Positions 27,744 through 37,099 of a DNA stretch of 64,000 bases are shown in pieces (within the stretch, counting starts at the first letter, position 1; each line of letters opens with the position of its first letter). This DNA is from Candidatus Thalassarchaeaceae archaeon. GTDB taxonomy: Archaea; Thermoplasmatota; Poseidoniia; Poseidoniales; Thalassarchaeaceae. The notes under the pieces were generated by a model. That model was not told where the DNA came from, did no database searches, and saw nothing but the letters and a program-made list of their open reading frames with translations. Position numbers and translations under genes: made by a program. The stretch is from contig CALSZZ010000001.1 in assembly GCA_943841885.1 (NCBI GenBank), positions 62,001-126,000 on the forward strand. The letters run 5' to 3'.

Positions 27744-27819
27744 AGCATTCTCAAATCCGAGTCCTTAATAATACGCGGCAAGTCGCCCGCTTCCACGACC
27801 TTAGTCGTTTGGTGATATT

Positions 27820-28116
27820 ATGGTTACTCGCACACATGGTTTACGACAAGGCACTCGTAGTATTCTAAGAAAGAATAAAAGAGACAAAGGTCGAATTTTT
27901 ATTAATCGTATTATGCATCCTTATCAGGAAGGAGATAAGGTTGCCATCGTTTTAGATGGTGCCCAGCAAGGCGGCATGCCTCATCGTAGATTTCAAGGTA
28001 AAACAGGAATGATTACTGGTGTTCAAGGTAGGGCATACATTGTTAGCGTGAAAGACGGTAATATGCAAAAAACCGTCGTCGCCAGACCAGAACACCTAAG
28101 GCCAATTGAGGGATAA
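27820..28116 (+). CDS. rpl21e: 50S ribosomal protein L21e
   Basis: 98 residues, full length. It has the signatures MVTRTHGLRQGTRSILRK, HPYQEGDKVAIVLDGAQQ and GMPHRRFQGKTG. It is part of the archaeal large subunit near the central protuberance. It lies two bases upstream of rpoF, the conserved archaeal order rpl21e-rpoF-DUF655-ksgA. Confidence 0.97.
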   Translation: MVTRTHGLRQGTRSILRKNKRDKGRIFINRIMHPYQEGDKVAIVLDGAQQGGMPHRRFQGKTGMITGVQGRAYIVSVKDGNMQKTVVARPEHLRPIEG

Positions 28117-28118
28117 TT

Positions 28119-28481
28119 ATGTCAGAAGAAGAATTTGTAGATGTTGCTACTGTAAGAGACCTACTTTTAGATGCACAAAAGAGACGTGGTGAATTGTCTT
28201 ATGAACAAACTATGGCGTTACAACATGCAGAATGGGCTGCTAGTGCACAAGGACACCCTACAGGAAATTTGAAAACAGAACAAACAGTTTTCAAATCATT
28301 ATTTGATGAACTTATGAAAAATGAGAAACTAATGCAATATCCAGAAATAGCTGCTAAGATATCAGAATTATGCCCTATGTCAGTTGCAGATATTAGAGTA
28401 GTAATTGCAAGTAAAAGAATAGCTATGGATACATCTGAAATCGAGTCTTTAATCGATATAATCAAACAACACGTACTATAA
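28119..28481 (+). CDS. rpoF: DNA-directed RNA polymerase subunit F (Rpb4-like)
   Basis: 120 residues. It is homologous to Rpb4, forming the polymerase stalk with RpoE. Characteristic elements are TVRDLLLDAQKRRGELSYEQTMALQHAEWAA at the N-terminal part and an HRDC-like C-terminal half (ELCPMSVADIRVVIASKRI). The gene context between rpl21e and the DUF655 gene confirms the call. Confidence 0.93.
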   Translation: MSEEEFVDVATVRDLLLDAQKRRGELSYEQTMALQHAEWAASAQGHPTGNLKTEQTVFKSLFDELMKNEKLMQYPEIAAKISELCPMSVADIRVVIASKRIAMDTSEIESLIDIIKQHVL

Positions 28482-28549
28482 ATCACATATTTTACTAATT
28501 ATTATGCTCATATTCATCAGGTAGAACCTTTCAGGTAGGGACGATAGAT

Positions 28550-29110
28550 ATGCTACCTAGGAAACAACCCGGCCTCGAGGAAGATATTTTTAATTCCGAG
28601 AATAGTATAAAAATACTTGATACATTAGAAAAAAGGCCCTTTGGAAATGAAATAGAAGCACTCACGTCTCCTTCTTTGTACTTGATTAAGGCGAGACTTA
28701 ATGATGATACTGTCCAATCTGGAGATAATATTGAATTACCTTCTGAAAAAATCGGGCCTATCTCAGAGATTCGGTACAAGGATATATCTTCAAATACTCA
28801 ATCAGAATTGGTAGAAGCAATCATGGAAGAGATAAATAATACTCCTGATAATCATCTAAGTTTCTTTAATAGGGCGAATAATATTTCACTAAAAGTACAT
28901 TCTTTTCAATTATTACCCTCTATTGGAAAATCTAAAGCACAGCAAATGGTGCAATCAAGGGGAATGATAGGATGGGAAAATTTTACTGATATAGATGAAA
29001 AATGTTCCATTGACTCTGTTAGATTACTTGCAGAAAGATATGTTATCGAAATGGAAGATTCCATCCAAGTACCTCGATTACTTGATCTCTTAATCCGAAC
29101 CGGCGTATGA
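28550..29110 (+). CDS. DUF655 nucleic-acid-binding protein
   Basis: 186 residues. The N-terminal OB-like portion is followed by a helix-hairpin-helix near 125-140 (LLPSIGKSKAQQMV) and ends DLLIRTGV. The family is archaeal, almost always sits next to rpoF and ksgA, and probably binds RNA or DNA. It ends 3 bases before the ksgA start. Confidence 0.9.
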   Translation: MLPRKQPGLEEDIFNSENSIKILDTLEKRPFGNEIEALTSPSLYLIKARLNDDTVQSGDNIELPSEKIGPISEIRYKDISSNTQSELVEAIMEEINNTPDNHLSFFNRANNISLKVHSFQLLPSIGKSKAQQMVQSRGMIGWENFTDIDEKCSIDSVRLLAERYVIEMEDSIQVPRLLDLLIRTGV

Positions 29111-29113
29111 TAT

Positions 29114-30022
29114 ATGTCACTCTTCCATGATCTTAATACTCGGCTTCTTGTTGACCTTTTACGTGATAGGATAAGACCGCAAAAATCCTTGGGTCAGCAT
29201 TTTTTAGTTGATGAGAAAGTTATTTCACGAACTATAGAATTAGCATCAGAATATCACAATCCTTTGAATAAACAATCTAATGTATTAGAAATAGGCCCTG
29301 GCCCTGGAACTTTAACTCTTGAGATACTTCGTTCTGGGGCGAAATTAACTGCTTTAGAGATAGATAATGAATCAGTTTCTCATCTCAAAAGAATATTTCC
29401 AGATTTAGGAGATAGGTTCACATTAAATGAGCAAGATGCACTAATTGGAAATTGGCCGAATAATATAACCCATATAATTTCAAATTTGCCCTATCAGATA
29501 TCTAGTCCTGTTTTAGAAAAAATTCAAAACTATCATATGATTAATCCATTATCTATTATCGTACTACTTGTACAAGATGAATTCGCAGAGAGAATGGCTA
29601 TGACGAGAGGTTATGATACTCGTGGACCGTTAGGAATGTCTTTATGGCTTGATTTCGATGTCTATCTAGACAGAAAAGTACCTTCTAATTGCTTTAGTCC
29701 AGCACCTAAGATCAACTCAAGATTAGTGATTTTAACTCCATCAAATAGAAATATCTTGTCGCCTATTAATAGAAAATTTTTCAGATTAATTACAAAGCAT
29801 TGTTTCTTAAACAGAAGAAAGAAAATTCGTACCTCTCTTTCTAAGTCTCCAAAGAGATTGAATAGAATCAAAGGATGGCATAAGAAAAAATGGATTAAAA
29901 CTATGTCAAATATTTTTAATGATTCAATAGACGGTATGCCAGAAGATTGGTTAGACCTCCGCCCCGAAGACCTTCAACCAAAGCATTGGGCTATCTTAAC
30001 TGATACAATATCTTCAAATTAA
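29114..30022 (+). CDS. ksgA: 16S rRNA dimethyladenosine transferase (Dim1/KsgA)
   Basis: 302 residues. N-terminal KSLGQHFLVDEKV near 25, SAM-binding VLEIGPGPGTLTLEIL near 60, and catalytic motif IV ISNLPYQISSPVLEKI near 118 are all intact. The C-terminal domain is basic with RRKKIRTSLSKSP. It dimethylates two adjacent adenosines in the small-subunit 3' end hairpin. It is in the conserved rpl21e-rpoF-DUF655-ksgA run. Confidence 0.96.
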   Translation: MSLFHDLNTRLLVDLLRDRIRPQKSLGQHFLVDEKVISRTIELASEYHNPLNKQSNVLEIGPGPGTLTLEILRSGAKLTALEIDNESVSHLKRIFPDLGDRFTLNEQDALIGNWPNNITHIISNLPYQISSPVLEKIQNYHMINPLSIIVLLVQDEFAERMAMTRGYDTRGPLGMSLWLDFDVYLDRKVPSNCFSPAPKINSRLVILTPSNRNILSPINRKFFRLITKHCFLNRRKKIRTSLSKSPKRLNRIKGWHKKKWIKTMSNIFNDSIDGMPEDWLDLRPEDLQPKHWAILTDTISSN

Positions 30023-30045
30023 TCAATTTTTCGACTCATTCTTAC

Positions 30046-30121
30046 CACCACTTGATAGAGGAACCCATGGTGCGGAGGGTGCGGCGAGCCACTAACAGGG
30101 CGTCCAAACTGAGGGGTTGGC
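30046..30121 (+). other. GC-rich leader before the zinc-ribbon gene
   Basis: The segment ending at the ATG of 30122 (ggtgcggagggtgcggcgag ... gaggggttggc) is strongly GC-rich, unlike its AT-rich flanks. Such local GC peaks in AT-rich archaeal genomes often mark structured RNA. I could not assign it to a known RNA family. Confidence 0.35.
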
Positions 30122-31210
30122 ATGGCAAAAAAAGATACATATCTAGCATTACTACGTCGAGGAATCGATGAAAGTACTGCTCAAATACTTTCAGATGGTG
30201 GAATTAAAGTTGGAGACTTAAAAGATTTAGATACTGAGACTTTAATTAATAATTATGGCCTTAAAAAAGAAATTGCTAAATCTGTTCTCGATGCTGTTAT
30301 TTCTGGTCCTCGTTCTCAAAGTAAACAAAGATACTTGGCTGATGTTTTATCAGATGGGACAAAGAAAATTGATAAAATTGATGAAAAGCGTTTCAAACGC
30401 CAACTTCATGATATACACGGTGAATTATTAGAAAAGAAAGAACAATTAAGACTTGCACGTGTAGAATCATTTAGGAACAAAAAACTAGTAATGAATAGAC
30501 TAGGTAAAACAATAGAACTTATTGTTAAATTAGAAAATACATTAGATGATGAATCAAAGGTTGAACAACAATCCAAACTCAGAGATCAATTAGAAACTAG
30601 GGGATTAGAAGCAGCAAGAGATCATGAAATGTTAGAATTATCTGGCACGCCTCAAGATATTGTCGATTTTAGAAGAAAAATTGCTCCAATTCTTTGCCTC
30701 CATGCATGCCCCCATTGTGGAGATGAAATGGATCCAAGAGGTAGTAGTATTCTTGACGATATGACTGATTTTAGATTTATTTGCTGGGATTGTGAGGAAG
30801 AATTCCTTTCGCCAATGGCACAATCCGTTGAAGATAGATTAAGTAATGGTTCTAGAATAAAATTAGATCCTAATATTAAACCTAGGTTAACTGTAATCAA
30901 ACCTCCTGCTAAAAAACATGCGTCAAACATTGAAGATTTAATAGCTAGAGATGTTAAGAAAACCGGAGCATCTGCTGAGCAGTTAGAAAAAGCAATTGAG
31001 GAAAGTACACTATCTGGTACTCTTATTAGTATAGATGAGTGGATAGATCAAACTATCTCTGCAAAGGGATATATCCAAGCGCAAGAGCATAGAGAAGAAT
31101 TCATCATCGCTACCGGAGCTGGAGCAACTAAATTCAATAAGTGGATGAAAAAGGCTGGTTTATACTTTAACAAACAAACTGGGAGATGGACACGATGGGA
31201 AGATCGTTGA
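30122..31210 (+). CDS. HhH plus coiled-coil plus zinc-ribbon protein, function unknown
   Basis: 362 residues. The N terminus resembles a helix-hairpin-helix (LLRRGIDESTAQILSDGGIK ... LIN.YGLKKEIA). Residues ~75-175 form a charged coiled coil. A zinc ribbon lies near 196-225 (CPHCGDEMD ... CWDCEEE). The C-terminal end is basic and aromatic (FNKWMKKAGLYFNKQTGRW). This suggests a nucleic-acid-binding protein linked to translation or DNA processing by its neighbours. I do not recognise the family. Confidence 0.7.
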   Translation: MAKKDTYLALLRRGIDESTAQILSDGGIKVGDLKDLDTETLINNYGLKKEIAKSVLDAVISGPRSQSKQRYLADVLSDGTKKIDKIDEKRFKRQLHDIHGELLEKKEQLRLARVESFRNKKLVMNRLGKTIELIVKLENTLDDESKVEQQSKLRDQLETRGLEAARDHEMLELSGTPQDIVDFRRKIAPILCLHACPHCGDEMDPRGSSILDDMTDFRFICWDCEEEFLSPMAQSVEDRLSNGSRIKLDPNIKPRLTVIKPPAKKHASNIEDLIARDVKKTGASAEQLEKAIEESTLSGTLISIDEWIDQTISAKGYIQAQEHREEFIIATGAGATKFNKWMKKAGLYFNKQTGRWTRWEDR

Positions 31211-31222
31211 GGCTCACTGATT

Positions 31223-31519
31223 ATGGAAGAAAAAGAAATTATTCGCTTTTTTAGAGGTAATTTACCATTAGGAATAACCAAAATTAATCTTAATCTTACT
31301 ATTGCCGAAATGGCTGTTGATATTGGAGTAGATATCCCGACAAACTGCACTTCTGGAACGTGTGGAACTTGTCTAGTAAGATTAAAGAAAGGGCAAATTC
31401 AATATCCTGATGAGTTACCTCCTGGTCTTGACGATTATCTAGTAAAAGAAGGAGGATTCTTGTCCTGTTGTATGACTCCTGAGGGTGCGTGTGAAATAGA
31501 TGTAATACCTCCACTCTAA
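31223..31519 (+). CDS. plant-type [2Fe-2S] ferredoxin
   Basis: 98 residues. The cluster loop is C-T-S-G-T-C-G-T-C near 41-49 with the fourth Cys in FLSCC near 84, matching the C-x4-C-x2-C-x(n)-C fold of adrenodoxin/plant ferredoxins. It is a cytoplasmic one-electron carrier. The gene starts 12 bases after its neighbour and is followed closely by a tiny membrane-protein gene. Confidence 0.9.
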   Translation: MEEKEIIRFFRGNLPLGITKINLNLTIAEMAVDIGVDIPTNCTSGTCGTCLVRLKKGQIQYPDELPPGLDDYLVKEGGFLSCCMTPEGACEIDVIPPL

Positions 31520-31532
31520 TTGAGGCGAGTAA

Positions 31533-31679
31533 ATGTCAAGTTGGTTTGAACCATTTTTCTTACAAAGTTTACTCATTTGTTTAATCGGCCTTTCAATATC
31601 TTCATGGTGGCTTTACAGTAAAATTAAATCAAAATTAAAAGAAGTTGAGGACAGACAAATTAATGCCAGGAAAGATTGA
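31533..31679 (+). CDS. 48-residue membrane peptide
   Basis: ATG 31533 (after gaggcgag, a possible ribosome binding site) to TGA 31679. It begins MSSWFEPFFLQSLLICLIGL, has one hydrophobic span of about 20 residues, then a basic-acidic tail rich in Lys and Glu. It directly follows the ferredoxin and converges with the next minus-strand gene with a 4-base gap, so it uses the whole space. No family recognised. Confidence 0.5.
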   Translation: MSSWFEPFFLQSLLICLIGLSISSWWLYSKIKSKLKEVEDRQINARKD

Positions 31680-31683
31680 TGAT

Positions 31684-31977
31684 TTATTCATTCACTGCAG
31701 CTGTCCATCTTTCTGGTTCAGGAACTCCTACTATTTCTATATGACAGGCCAAGATATCTTTGTGTTCTTTTACTTCATTTCTGAGACTAATTAAACCATC
31801 CAAACAGCAAGGACAATGCGGGTGTGGCGGACAAATCCACAAATCTATATTTCCCGCTTCGCTAACTTCTACTCCTTTCAAAATTGATTTGTCAGTAATC
31901 AATTTACCATGTGATTCCTTTCTATTTCTAAGAATCTTAGCTAGACCTTTTTGTGCAATTTTCTCCGCTTTAGTCAT
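31684..31977 (-). CDS. small Cys/His-rich protein, function unknown
   Basis: 97 residues from ATG 31977; a GTG at 31986 would overlap the M24 peptidase gene. The central C-P-P-H-P-H-C-P-C-C stretch near 50-60 is likely metal- or Fe-S-binding. It begins MTKAEKIAQKGLAKILRNRK. It lies two bases after the M24 stop and is probably co-transcribed with it. No family can be named with confidence. Confidence 0.65.
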   Translation of the reverse strand: MTKAEKIAQKGLAKILRNRKESHGKLITDKSILKGVEVSEAGNIDLWICPPHPHCPCCLDGLISLRNEVKEHKDILACHIEIVGVPEPERWTAAVNE

Positions 31978-31979
31978 TT

Positions 31980-33251
31980 TCACCACTCAGTAATTGCTGG
32001 AAATTTATCACCCATAGTTAGACAAATCATACCATTTTCAGTCCTATGCCAAGTATCTTCTATCCCTATTGCCCCATCTTTATAAATTACTTTTGGTTCA
32101 ATCGCCATAGTTCCTCCAATCTCTAAGGGCCTATCGAAACCTTCAGCTACCACTGGAGTTTCGTCTAACTCTAGTCCTACTGAATGACCTAGAAATTTTG
32201 CCTGATCGGGCTGCATCCCCATTAAATTATTTGAATGTCCCATTTCTATTGCCATTGAATTACCAATATTCCATGACTTAGAACAATTCTCTCCGTTACC
32301 AAGACTTTTAGTTACTGCTTTACTAATTTCTTCCATATCAGATAATCTTTGTATCCATTCACTAGATAATTTCCCACTAGTAAAAATTCTTGTACAGTCC
32401 GATACATAACCTCTATGAAGATGTACAATATCAACCAATACAGGCTCATTTTTCTTAACTTTAGCAAAACCTGCTCCCAAAGCAGATATTGGACTTGCTC
32501 CGAGTCCTCCAATGGCCGAGTCAAAATATGAAGGAACTGCACCAGACCCTCCTGCCGCAATAACAACTCTATCACAATCCATTGGCCATTTCCTCATTCT
32601 AATTCTTCCTCCAAAACCTGCTGTTCTACTAATCTCATCAGCCATTGCAGCTATTTTTATTTCAGTATCTCCTTCTCCACCTCTATCTCTAATTACTTCA
32701 AACATCCTTTGATTTATCTCTCCACTTTCTTTATGCATAGATATTTCCCAGTCTGATTTAATCTCTCTAAGATTGTAGATCAAATTTGTACAATCTTTAA
32801 CATCTCCTGATAAATTACCAAATTTAGAATTAATAAAACTCCATCTTTGATATGGTATTTTTGATAATAATAAACTAGGACGTTGAGTACATCCTAAAGA
32901 TTCTAATGATTTTTCTAATTCATTCATTCGTGGATGTTTTTCAATTATATGTGGTGAATTTTCTCCTCCACCTTCAAAAAATGCTCTTTCCAAAGATTGC
33001 CTTACCCAATGTCTATTTTCAATCCCCGAATCTTTAGCTCCTATCAACATGACAGAATTTTGCCTACCACCTGTTAACCAATATAGTTCAACTGGATCAT
33101 CAATCCATGCAGACTCTATCCCTTCTGCTAATAGTCTTGAAGAGAATAGATTTTGCCTAATTTCAAGTTCAGAAACTGGTACTCGCCAATCTTCATTTTC
33201 GGGACCTGTCAAACGTGCCACGTCCCAATTCATAATACTCAATGATGCCAT
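31980..33251 (-). CDS. M24-family metallopeptidase (Xaa-Pro dipeptidase-like)
   Basis: About 423 residues from ATG 33251; other in-frame starts at 33257 and 33233. The creatinase/prolidase fold's five metal ligands are visible: Asp in VLVDIVH, Asp in YVSDCTRIF, His in LGHSVGLELDE, Glu in AIEPK, Glu in IGIEDTW. An N-terminal creatinase domain precedes them. It likely cleaves Xaa-Pro dipeptides or a related amide bond in the cytoplasm. Divergent from pgk. Confidence 0.88.
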   Translation of the reverse strand: MASLSIMNWDVARLTGPENEDWRVPVSELEIRQNLFSSRLLAEGIESAWIDDPVELYWLTGGRQNSVMLIGAKDSGIENRHWVRQSLERAFFEGGGENSPHIIEKHPRMNELEKSLESLGCTQRPSLLLSKIPYQRWSFINSKFGNLSGDVKDCTNLIYNLREIKSDWEISMHKESGEINQRMFEVIRDRGGEGDTEIKIAAMADEISRTAGFGGRIRMRKWPMDCDRVVIAAGGSGAVPSYFDSAIGGLGASPISALGAGFAKVKKNEPVLVDIVHLHRGYVSDCTRIFTSGKLSSEWIQRLSDMEEISKAVTKSLGNGENCSKSWNIGNSMAIEMGHSNNLMGMQPDQAKFLGHSVGLELDETPVVAEGFDRPLEIGGTMAIEPKVIYKDGAIGIEDTWHRTENGMICLTMGDKFPAITEW

Positions 33252-33317
33252 AAGCAAAAAGCATTTTTGTTTATTTGATTATACATCTCTTCCACAACGG
33301 CCAAATGTAAGACATTA

Positions 33318-34574
33318 GTGGCGTCACATGTGCAAGGCGTTCTTTCGCTGAATGCCTATGACTTAGATGGTCGAACTATACTGTATAGGGTAGATGTTAA
33401 CTCTCCTCTCAATCCAGTTGATAAAACACTCTTAGATGACTCAAGATTAAAGACAATAAAACCAACTTTAGATAAACTTTCAAAATCTAAGGTGGTCATA
33501 TTAGCACATCAATCAAGGCCGGGTAAAGACGATTTCTCAGATTTGTCTCAGCATAGTGATAGATTATCTAAGATAATTAATCGTGAAATTACTTTTATTC
33601 CAGATGTTTGTAGCGATTCAACAATTGAAAGAATAGAAAATATGAAAAATGGAGATATCTTATTTCTAGACAATGTACGTGGTCATAACGAAGAATATGG
33701 TAAAAAATATGATTCTTGGAAAGATACATCAGATTCTGAAATTGTAACCAAACTTTCATCGGTTGCAGATTTATATGTTACAGATGCTTTTGCTGCAGCT
33801 CATCGTAGCTCCCCAACTCTTACGGGTTTTGCTAATAAATTACCCTGCATTCCAGGCGAGCTGATGATGTCAGAACTTTCTAATCTCCAGATAGCCGTGG
33901 ATAATCCTCCTCGCCCGTATCTCGCTATTCTAGGTGGCGCAAAAGCGGATGATTCACTTAGGGTGGCTTTGAATTTAATACAGAAAAATATTATCGATAA
34001 AATAGCCTTTGTAGGAGTAGTGGGAAATCTGATGTTATGGGCCAATGATTATGATATTGGTAATAAAAATAAGGAATTCATTATCAATTCAATTGGAGAT
34101 GCTTTCGATGAAACATGGATCATGGCAAATAAATTAATCCAAAATCATTCTAAATTATTGATAATACCATCTGATGTAGCAGTTGAAATAAATGAAGAAA
34201 GAATTCCTATGGATATTGATGATTTACCTACTGAATATCCCATTTATGATGTAGGTATCAAATCTTTGATGAATCTCAGGCCAATTATTCTAAACTCAGA
34301 ATGTATATTATGGAATGGCCCCGCCTCATTTTTTGAGAAACCAGGATTTGCTTTTGGGACTATTGAAATACTCAATATGTGCATTGAAACAGATGCACTT
34401 ACAATAATTGGAGGAGGCCATACAAGTGCTTTAGTAAGTAGTAGGGGAGTTGCTAGTAAAGTAAATCATAACAGTACAGGCGGAGGATCTACAATGTGTT
34501 TATTATCAGGACAAGAAATGCCTGTAATAGAGTGTTTAATTGATTCTGCATCTAAATTCTCAAAAATGAATTAA
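33318..34574 (+). CDS. pgk: phosphoglycerate kinase
   Basis: 418 residues, GTG start. YRVDVNSPL near 25 is the family signature (RxDxNxP). AHQSRPGK near 65, LFLDNVRGHNEE near 115, DAFAAAHR near 155 and AILGGAKADD near 205 line the substrate site. GGGHTSALV near 375 matches the nucleotide site. It interconverts 1,3-bisphosphoglycerate and 3-phosphoglycerate with ADP/ATP. Only a 66-bp gap separates it from the divergent M24 gene. Confidence 0.95.
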   Translation: MASHVQGVLSLNAYDLDGRTILYRVDVNSPLNPVDKTLLDDSRLKTIKPTLDKLSKSKVVILAHQSRPGKDDFSDLSQHSDRLSKIINREITFIPDVCSDSTIERIENMKNGDILFLDNVRGHNEEYGKKYDSWKDTSDSEIVTKLSSVADLYVTDAFAAAHRSSPTLTGFANKLPCIPGELMMSELSNLQIAVDNPPRPYLAILGGAKADDSLRVALNLIQKNIIDKIAFVGVVGNLMLWANDYDIGNKNKEFIINSIGDAFDETWIMANKLIQNHSKLLIIPSDVAVEINEERIPMDIDDLPTEYPIYDVGIKSLMNLRPIILNSECILWNGPASFFEKPGFAFGTIEILNMCIETDALTIIGGGHTSALVSSRGVASKVNHNSTGGGSTMCLLSGQEMPVIECLIDSASKFSKMN

Positions 34575-34632
34575 CTTTTCTAAACTAAAAGCATTATTTT
34601 AATACATATTTCTCTTCTCACTCATTCCGGAA

Positions 34633-35234
34633 GGGCCACCCGAAGGATCATCCCCAATTTGGGAATCTAATGAAGACTTAAAGGTCGACAAACCTCCTAC
34701 TACAGATTTAACTAATACAATTGAATTATCCGGAACTCCTAGTTCTGTTTCAGGCTTTATTGCCCCAGAAGTTGTTGGAAGAGCCAAAAGTGGAACGCCA
34801 CAAGCATTCGGTATTTTGGCTATAATATTGGCTGTATTTGGTCTTATAATTAGTTTATTAGCACTTCTAGCAATTCCTACTGAACTAGATATGGCCAATA
34901 GTGTAGGTGAAAATAGTACTCTTTTTGTTATTTGGACATATCTTGAACCAATAATTGCAATCATTGCTTTGTCATCTTTGGTTATGCGGGTGTCGAACTT
35001 TACAATTATAAGAAGAGAGCTATATTTATTGGTTTGGGCGCATTATCAATCAATGTTGTTTCAGGTCTTATAGGTTCCTATGTTACAAGTGTAGTTACTA
35101 CATCTACCACTGATTCCGAAGAGTTGGGTCAATTTTTTGGTGGTCTAGGTGTAGTTTTTGTATTATTTTGTAATGCATGTTGTGGAATGATAATGGTACT
35201 TCCATTATTGATTAGTCCACAAGATCTGGAATAA
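34633..35234 (+). pseudogene. four-helix membrane protein gene, frameshifted and without an evident start
   Basis: Frame 1 reads a Pro-rich head (IPEGPPEGSSPIWESNEDLK) and two membrane helices (about 34807-34875 and 34917-34985). Sense then moves to frame 3 near 34984-34990 (atgcggg; adding one G restores GVELYNYKKRA), giving two more helices (about 35025-35085 and 35135-35220). No ATG/GTG/TTG precedes the Pro-rich head in frame; a stop lies at about 34604. It is either a decaying gene or sequence error at two places. Family unknown. Confidence 0.55.
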
Positions 35235-36620
35235 TTATTTTAATTTTTCAAGATCAACAAAATGCCCTATACGCCTACCTACATCTGAAAGAATATCATC
35301 CAACGCTTGTTGACTCTTTCCTTCAGCGCGCATAACTAATATTGGTTCCGTATTACTCGGTCTGCATAGATACCAACCATCTTTATATCTAACTCGAATG
35401 CCATCAACAGTTGATTTATCCATATCTTCAAATGCGCTCAAAACTGCTGACATTGTTTCTTCACGTCCTCCTGTTAATGGTACCTTTCCTTCATCTGTTG
35501 TTGGATATTCGGCCATAAAATCAAATCTTTGTGAAAATCTTTTACCACCTTCATCAGGAGACTTATCATTACAGACTATTTTCAATAAACGAGCAGCACT
35601 GTATATCGAATCATCAAATCCGTACCAGTCATCATTCATGAAAAAATGTCCTGACATTTCTCCAGCAAATGGAATATCTGGATGTTCTCTTAATTCAGTT
35701 TTCATGAAAGTATGGCCAGTTCTTACCATACGTGGAATACCTCCCAAATTTTGAATCGCTTCTTCAATAGCCATACTACATTTTACATCAAATAATATTG
35801 TTCTACCATCTTCAGATGTATCCTCAGTAATTCTTGATAATACGTCCTTTGCAAATATTCCTATTAATCTATCTGGATGTATAAAATCTCCATTTTCATC
35901 TACTACTCCCAATCTATCTCCATCGCCGTCCATTCCAATTCCAAATTCAGCTCCATGCTCTACTACGGATTTTCCTAAATCTACCATATTGTTCTGTCTA
36001 GTTGGATCAGGTGGATGATTTGGAAAAGAATTATCCCATTCACAATATAATGGGACTACTTCTGCACCCAGTCTTTCTAATGTTTTTACTGATAACGGCC
36101 CAGGAACAGCGTTTCCACAGTCAAGTACAATTTTTATTTTTCTTCCAAGATTACCAATATTTTCAAGAATTTTATCCATATACTCTTCTTCATATTCTTC
36201 TTCAAGTTTGTATGTTCCATTTCCTACTCTGAAATCTCCCTTTTCAAAAGTACCTCTGATATCTTGTAAATCTTGTCCTCCAAGGGGCATAGTACCTTCA
36301 CAAATTTTGAATCCATTATATTCTGGAGGATTATGACTTGCAGTAATTGCAACTGCCACATCAACGGGCAAATCTACAGTTGAGCGATATAATACTCCCG
36401 TAGTTGTCACTCCTAAATCAATTACATCCGCACCAGAAGACATCAAACCTTTGACAAAAGCTGCATGATATTCGGGACCTGATTCTCTAATATCTCTAAC
36501 AACCGAAACGACTTTTGCATCAAGATGGGTTGCAATCGCTTTGCCTAACCTTTCAGAGAATTCAGCATTTAATTCTGTACCAGCAATACCTCTGATGTCA
36601 TAGGCCTTAAACACTGTCAT
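35235..36620 (-). CDS. manB: phosphomannomutase/phosphoglucomutase
   Basis: 461 residues, alpha-D-phosphohexomutase fold. The active-site phosphoserine loop is TASHNPPEYNGFKI near 93. The metal-binding loop is GMDGDGDRLG near 230. The sugar-binding loop GEMSGHFF is near 315. The C-terminal phosphate loop is RPSNTEPILVMRAEG near 425. It interconverts hexose 1- and 6-phosphates for sugar-nucleotide and glycan synthesis. Substrate preference cannot be settled from sequence, so the symbol is tentative. Confidence 0.93.
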   Translation of the reverse strand: MTVFKAYDIRGIAGTELNAEFSERLGKAIATHLDAKVVSVVRDIRESGPEYHAAFVKGLMSSGADVIDLGVTTTGVLYRSTVDLPVDVAVAITASHNPPEYNGFKICEGTMPLGGQDLQDIRGTFEKGDFRVGNGTYKLEEEYEEEYMDKILENIGNLGRKIKIVLDCGNAVPGPLSVKTLERLGAEVVPLYCEWDNSFPNHPPDPTRQNNMVDLGKSVVEHGAEFGIGMDGDGDRLGVVDENGDFIHPDRLIGIFAKDVLSRITEDTSEDGRTILFDVKCSMAIEEAIQNLGGIPRMVRTGHTFMKTELREHPDIPFAGEMSGHFFMNDDWYGFDDSIYSAARLLKIVCNDKSPDEGGKRFSQRFDFMAEYPTTDEGKVPLTGGREETMSAVLSAFEDMDKSTVDGIRVRYKDGWYLCRPSNTEPILVMRAEGKSQQALDDILSDVGRRIGHFVDLEKLK

Positions 36621-36697
36621 GATACACCGTAAAGAGTTTCATACATGACTTCTTTGCATACAATACCGATAATATCTAATTATCCTCAACCTATTTT

Positions 36698-37069
36698 TTA
36701 TTCTAAACCTCTAAATGCCTCACAAACAATTTCTACTTTTGCATCCATGGGTAAATTTGGGACTTCATAAGCAGCACGTGATGGTGGAATTATATCTTCT
36801 AACCATTCTCCATAAATTCGATTAATTACACTGTAATTATTAATATCGGTCATTAGAATTGTTACTTTTACTAGATCTCTCCTGGAACTGTTGCCCTCTT
36901 CTAATAGTCTATCAATTTTAGATAAAACTTCTTCCATTTGTAATTCAATACTATCTCCTGCATCCACTCCAATTTGTCCAGATAACCATATGTGATCTTT
37001 TACTGAAATTCCAGGACTATACGGCGCCCATGTTTTTCCGCCGGTGTCTATCTTAATCTTCCTAGTCAT
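36698..37069 (-). CDS. RidA-family (YjgF/UK114) protein
   Basis: 123 residues. The fold elements WLSGQIGVDAGDS near 28, DLVKVTILMTDI near 68 and R-A-A-Y-E-V-P-N-L-P near 97-106 match RidA, with the catalytic Arg. RidA hydrolyses reactive enamine/imine intermediates of amino acid metabolism. Monocistronic here, with promoters on both sides not obvious. Confidence 0.92.
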   Translation of the reverse strand: MTRKIKIDTGGKTWAPYSPGISVKDHIWLSGQIGVDAGDSIELQMEEVLSKIDRLLEEGNSSRRDLVKVTILMTDINNYSVINRIYGEWLEDIIPPSRAAYEVPNLPMDAKVEIVCEAFRGLE

Positions 37070-37099
37070 AGTCTAACGAACAAGACCTTATTGTTAGAA

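Noticed and set aside
34599-34964. 121-codon minus frame opposite the broken membrane protein
   Set aside because: The plus-strand frame encodes hydrophobic helices and a Pro-rich head, which are more protein-like; the minus frame looks like a shadow.
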